Source: Terriglobia bacterium (lineage in GTDB: Bacteria > Acidobacteriota > Terriglobia > Bryobacterales > UBA6623). Taken from it: a stretch of DNA of 64,000 nucleotides. Location: NCBI GenBank assembly GCA_009841225.1, contig VXMF01000048.1, positions 1-64,000 on the forward strand. Direction: 5' to 3'. The translations under genes and the position numbers were made by a program. The number at the start of each line of letters is the position of its first letter. Position 1 is the first letter of the stretch. This document shows, one piece after another, positions 60,037 to 64,000 of the stretch. The notes under the pieces were generated by a model. It did no database searches. It was not told the origin of the DNA and worked only from the letters and a program-made list of their open reading frames with translations.

Positions 60037-61115
60037 GTGAAGCGCGTCGGTCTGATCCTGTCGTGCGGTGGGCTGGTCGCGCTTCTCGGCTCGGCCATCG
60101 CCACGCTCACCGGTAATGTTCCGGCGGGCGGCGCACTACTCGTGGCCGCGCTCGCCCTGCTGGCCGTCCGCTTTCAGATCCACCCCACTCTCAACATCAT
60201 CGCATTCACCTTCTGGGTGTTCACGATGACCTGTTGGGCGCTATACTTCCCGGCCCATTTCTTGTCATGGGGCGAGTTTCGACTCGGCACGCTGATCACA
60301 CCGCTGATACAGGTGATCATGCTCGGCATGGGAGCGACTCTCAGCTTGGGCGACTTCGCACGGGCGCTGCGCATGCCGCAAGCCGTGCTGATTGGGATGC
60401 TGTTGCAATTCACGGTCATGCCTCTGCTGGGCTGGTCCATCGCGGTGGCGTTTGGCTTCCCCGATGAGATCGCGGCCGGTGTTGTGCTGATCGGCTCGTG
60501 TTCCGGGGGAGTGGCCTCGAACGTGATGGCCTTTTTGGCCAAGGGAAACGTCGCACTCTCGGTGACGATGACGGCCTGTTCGACACTGATGGCGCCGCTC
60601 TTGACACCGTTGGCGATGCGGCTGCTGGCGGGCCGCTTCATTGAGATCGCCTTCTTGGACATGATGTGGGCGATCGTGGAGTTGGTCATTCTTCCCGTCG
60701 GGGCGGGATTGGTCTGCAACCGCTTGCTGGCGGACCGGCGGGACATACTCCATCGGGTCTTGCCCGGAATCTCGATGGGATCGATCTGTTTCATCTTGGC
60801 GATCATTGCCGCCGGTTCCCGCGACGACCTGCTAAAGAGCGGGGCGGCGCTGCTGGTGGCTGCCTTGCTGCACAACGTGGCCGGCTATGGGCTGGGCTAC
60901 TTTGCATCCGGCCTCTGCAGGCTTGGCGAGACCGACCGTCGCACGGTCGCCTTCGAAGTCGGCATGCAAAATGGTGGCATGGCGGTAGGCTTGGCCACCA
61001 ACGTGCTCAAGAGCTCGGCCGCGGCGCTGGCCCCGGGAATTTTCGGCACCTTCATGAACGTGACCGGTTCGGCGCTGGCGTCTTGGTGGCGAGACCGTCC
61101 GCCCAGCGAGGGCCA

Positions 61116-61119
<4 letters not shown>
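60037..61119 (+). CDS. Bile acid:sodium symporter (BASS) family transporter
   Basis: This 360-residue protein has about ten membrane helices. BASS motifs include LGMGATLSLGDFARALRMP, IGSCSGGVASNVMAFLAKGN and EVGMQNGGMAVGLATNVL. Family members take up organic anions such as pyruvate, pantoate or keto acids with Na+. The GTG at 60037 is the start. It is translationally coupled to the HyuB-like gene (GTGA overlap), which suggests the transporter supplies that enzyme's substrate or a related cyclic amide or amino acid. Confidence 0.88.
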
Positions 61120-62699
<1,580 letters not shown>

Positions 62700-64000
62700 A
62701 AGCTTCGCACTGCCGAGCGCGGATCGCTAACCAGCGGTTCGCCGAAAAGGTTGAACGATGTGTTGTAGAGAACGGGCAGGCCGCTGACGCGGCCGGCCTC
62801 GTTCAGCAGGTCCCAGTACAGGCGGTTGTCAGCCCGGCTCACCACGTGCAGCCGGATGCGTTCGCCGTCCAGCAGGGCAGACTCGAAGGTCTTGCGATGG
62901 GCGGGCTTGACACGCGAGACCGTCGCGAGATAGCGGGAAGCCGGGGTGCTCTCGAAGTACTCCTCCACGGCTTCCTCGGGGACGGACGCTGCGAACTTGC
63001 GGAAGTTCTCTCGGCGCTTGATATATACGTTGAGATTCTCTGTGGAATAAGGATTTAGCGGCGATGCCAGAATGCTGCGGTTGCCGAGCGCCCTCGGGCC
63101 GAACTCGGTGCGGCCTTGGAACCAAGCCAAGATCTGGTCGTCAGCCAAGCGCTCCACCGCCGAGCCGATCAGCTCGGCATCCGTGAGCAGGAAGCGGAAG
63201 TTGAGCTTGCAATTCTCCAAGACCTGGCTGATGTCCTCTTTGCCGTAGCGAGGCCCGAGGAAGAGGTCCCTCAGCGGCACTCGCTCCGAGCGTTTCAGTA
63301 CCCTGTGCCAAGCGTGGTACACCCCGCCAACCGCTGTCCCGGCGTTGCCAGCGGCGGGCTGGACAAAGACCTCCCCGAACTTCCCGCTGCGCTCGAGTGC
63401 TTCCACGAGCAAGGCGTTCATGGCGATACCGCCTGCCAAGCAGAGATGGCTAGCGTCGCCTGCCAATCGCAAGACGGCGTCTGCGACCGCCTGATGCATG
63501 CTGGCGGCGAGGTCGCGTTGCATCGCGTCGGAAATGCTAGCGGAGGGCTCCAGCCCCAGCTCGCGGTAGAACTTGTCGCTGAATGCCCCCTGCGTCGGGC
63601 GTGCCGGATCGAAGTAGCTATGGTCCAAAGTCGGCAGCCGGCCCGCTCGGCTACCCATCATGGCGGCGAATAGGTCGCTGTAACGCGGCTCGCCGGATAG
63701 CGCGAGCCACTGGACCTTGTGTTCCTCTCGCCCCGAGCGAAATCCCAGCAGCTCCGTCACGCGGCTGTAGACCACTGCCGGGGAGTCTGGAGCGTACAGG
63801 TCCTCCTCGGATTCGAGGCCGGCGCCCCGGCCCCGCCAGACCGCGCCACAGCGCATGTCGCCTTGGCGATCCAGGGTTAGCACGCGAGCTTCGTCAAACG
63901 GCGACGCATAGTATGCACTGGCAGCGTGGGCATCGTGGTGGTCCGTGACCACGATGCGGGCCCGCGGAAACAGGGACCTCAGGTGAATTTGAAACGTGTT

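Noticed and set aside
60666-61115. Upstream extension of the HyuB frame to 60666.
   Set aside because: It overlaps the end of the BASS transporter gene out of frame; the family N-terminus begins at the GTG at 61116.

Overview
The window looks like the chromosome of a fairly GC-rich Acidobacteriota bacterium (Bryobacterales or a related lineage is my best guess). The best pointer is the 1076-residue Oar-like TonB receptor at 9128-12358, which has an N-terminal carboxypeptidase-regulatory-like domain and the LPLNGRN segment that is so abundant in that phylum. Dispersed secreted sulfatases, GH29 and GH117-like proteins, a DctPQM TRAP transporter and many decayed toxin-antitoxin and IS remnants fit an environmental, perhaps marine, heterotroph. 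The assignment rests on protein flavour only. No rRNA or tRNA gene was seen.

Layout. 1-4305: a tightly coupled plus-strand metal-homeostasis cluster (flavoprotein end, short FeoB-like GTPase/permease, unknown 193-residue protein, CobW/COG0523 GTPase), followed by a perfect 28-bp palindrome and what may be the tail of a TonB receptor. 4335-8242: minus-strand operon M3 oligopeptidase - 3-methyladenine glycosylase - DNA polymerase IV. 8444-8853: decayed FitB-type toxin. 9128-12358: TonB receptor with an 11-bp direct repeat upstream. 12628-21937: defence island. Four overlapping minus-strand genes encode an MmeI-like DNA methyltransferase, an unknown protein with an Abi-like C-terminus, a DExH helicase and a GIY-YIG (Mug113-type) nuclease. 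A frameshifted FitAB pair and an AT-rich PLD-type nuclease gene lie next to them. 22333-41221: mostly housekeeping genes (dapF, RNase D, M20 peptidase, RNase PH, RdgB, ROK kinase, pgsA, LolA-like and zincin-like secreted proteins), plus a plus-strand run GH29 fucosidase - PfkB kinase - rhomboid - glutaredoxin - Fe-dependent dehydrogenase.

41682-64000: accessory and catabolic region. It holds two sulfatases, a multicopper oxidase with an unusual Gly/Arg/Gln-rich insert, an Nramp-related transporter without the canonical metal motif, a GH117/GH43-like protein, a haloalkane-dehalogenase-like hydrolase, a TRAP transporter operon, thiD, an intact VapBC pair, RlpA, a BASS transporter coupled to a HyuB-type hydrolase, and a NodU-type carbamoyltransferase that leaves the window. 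Between these genes are several pseudogenes found by translating the gaps: an IS1595-type transposase, a full-length VapC with one frameshift and two in-frame amber codons, a hydrolase fragment joined to a copy of the Nramp gene tail, a small inverted-repeat element, and a possible tyrosine-recombinase tail.

The most promising candidates for something new are the methyltransferase-X-helicase-GIY-YIG cassette with its neighbouring PLD nuclease, and the metal cluster at the left edge. Everything here comes from reading the sequence. No database search was run, so family names are recognition-level assignments.
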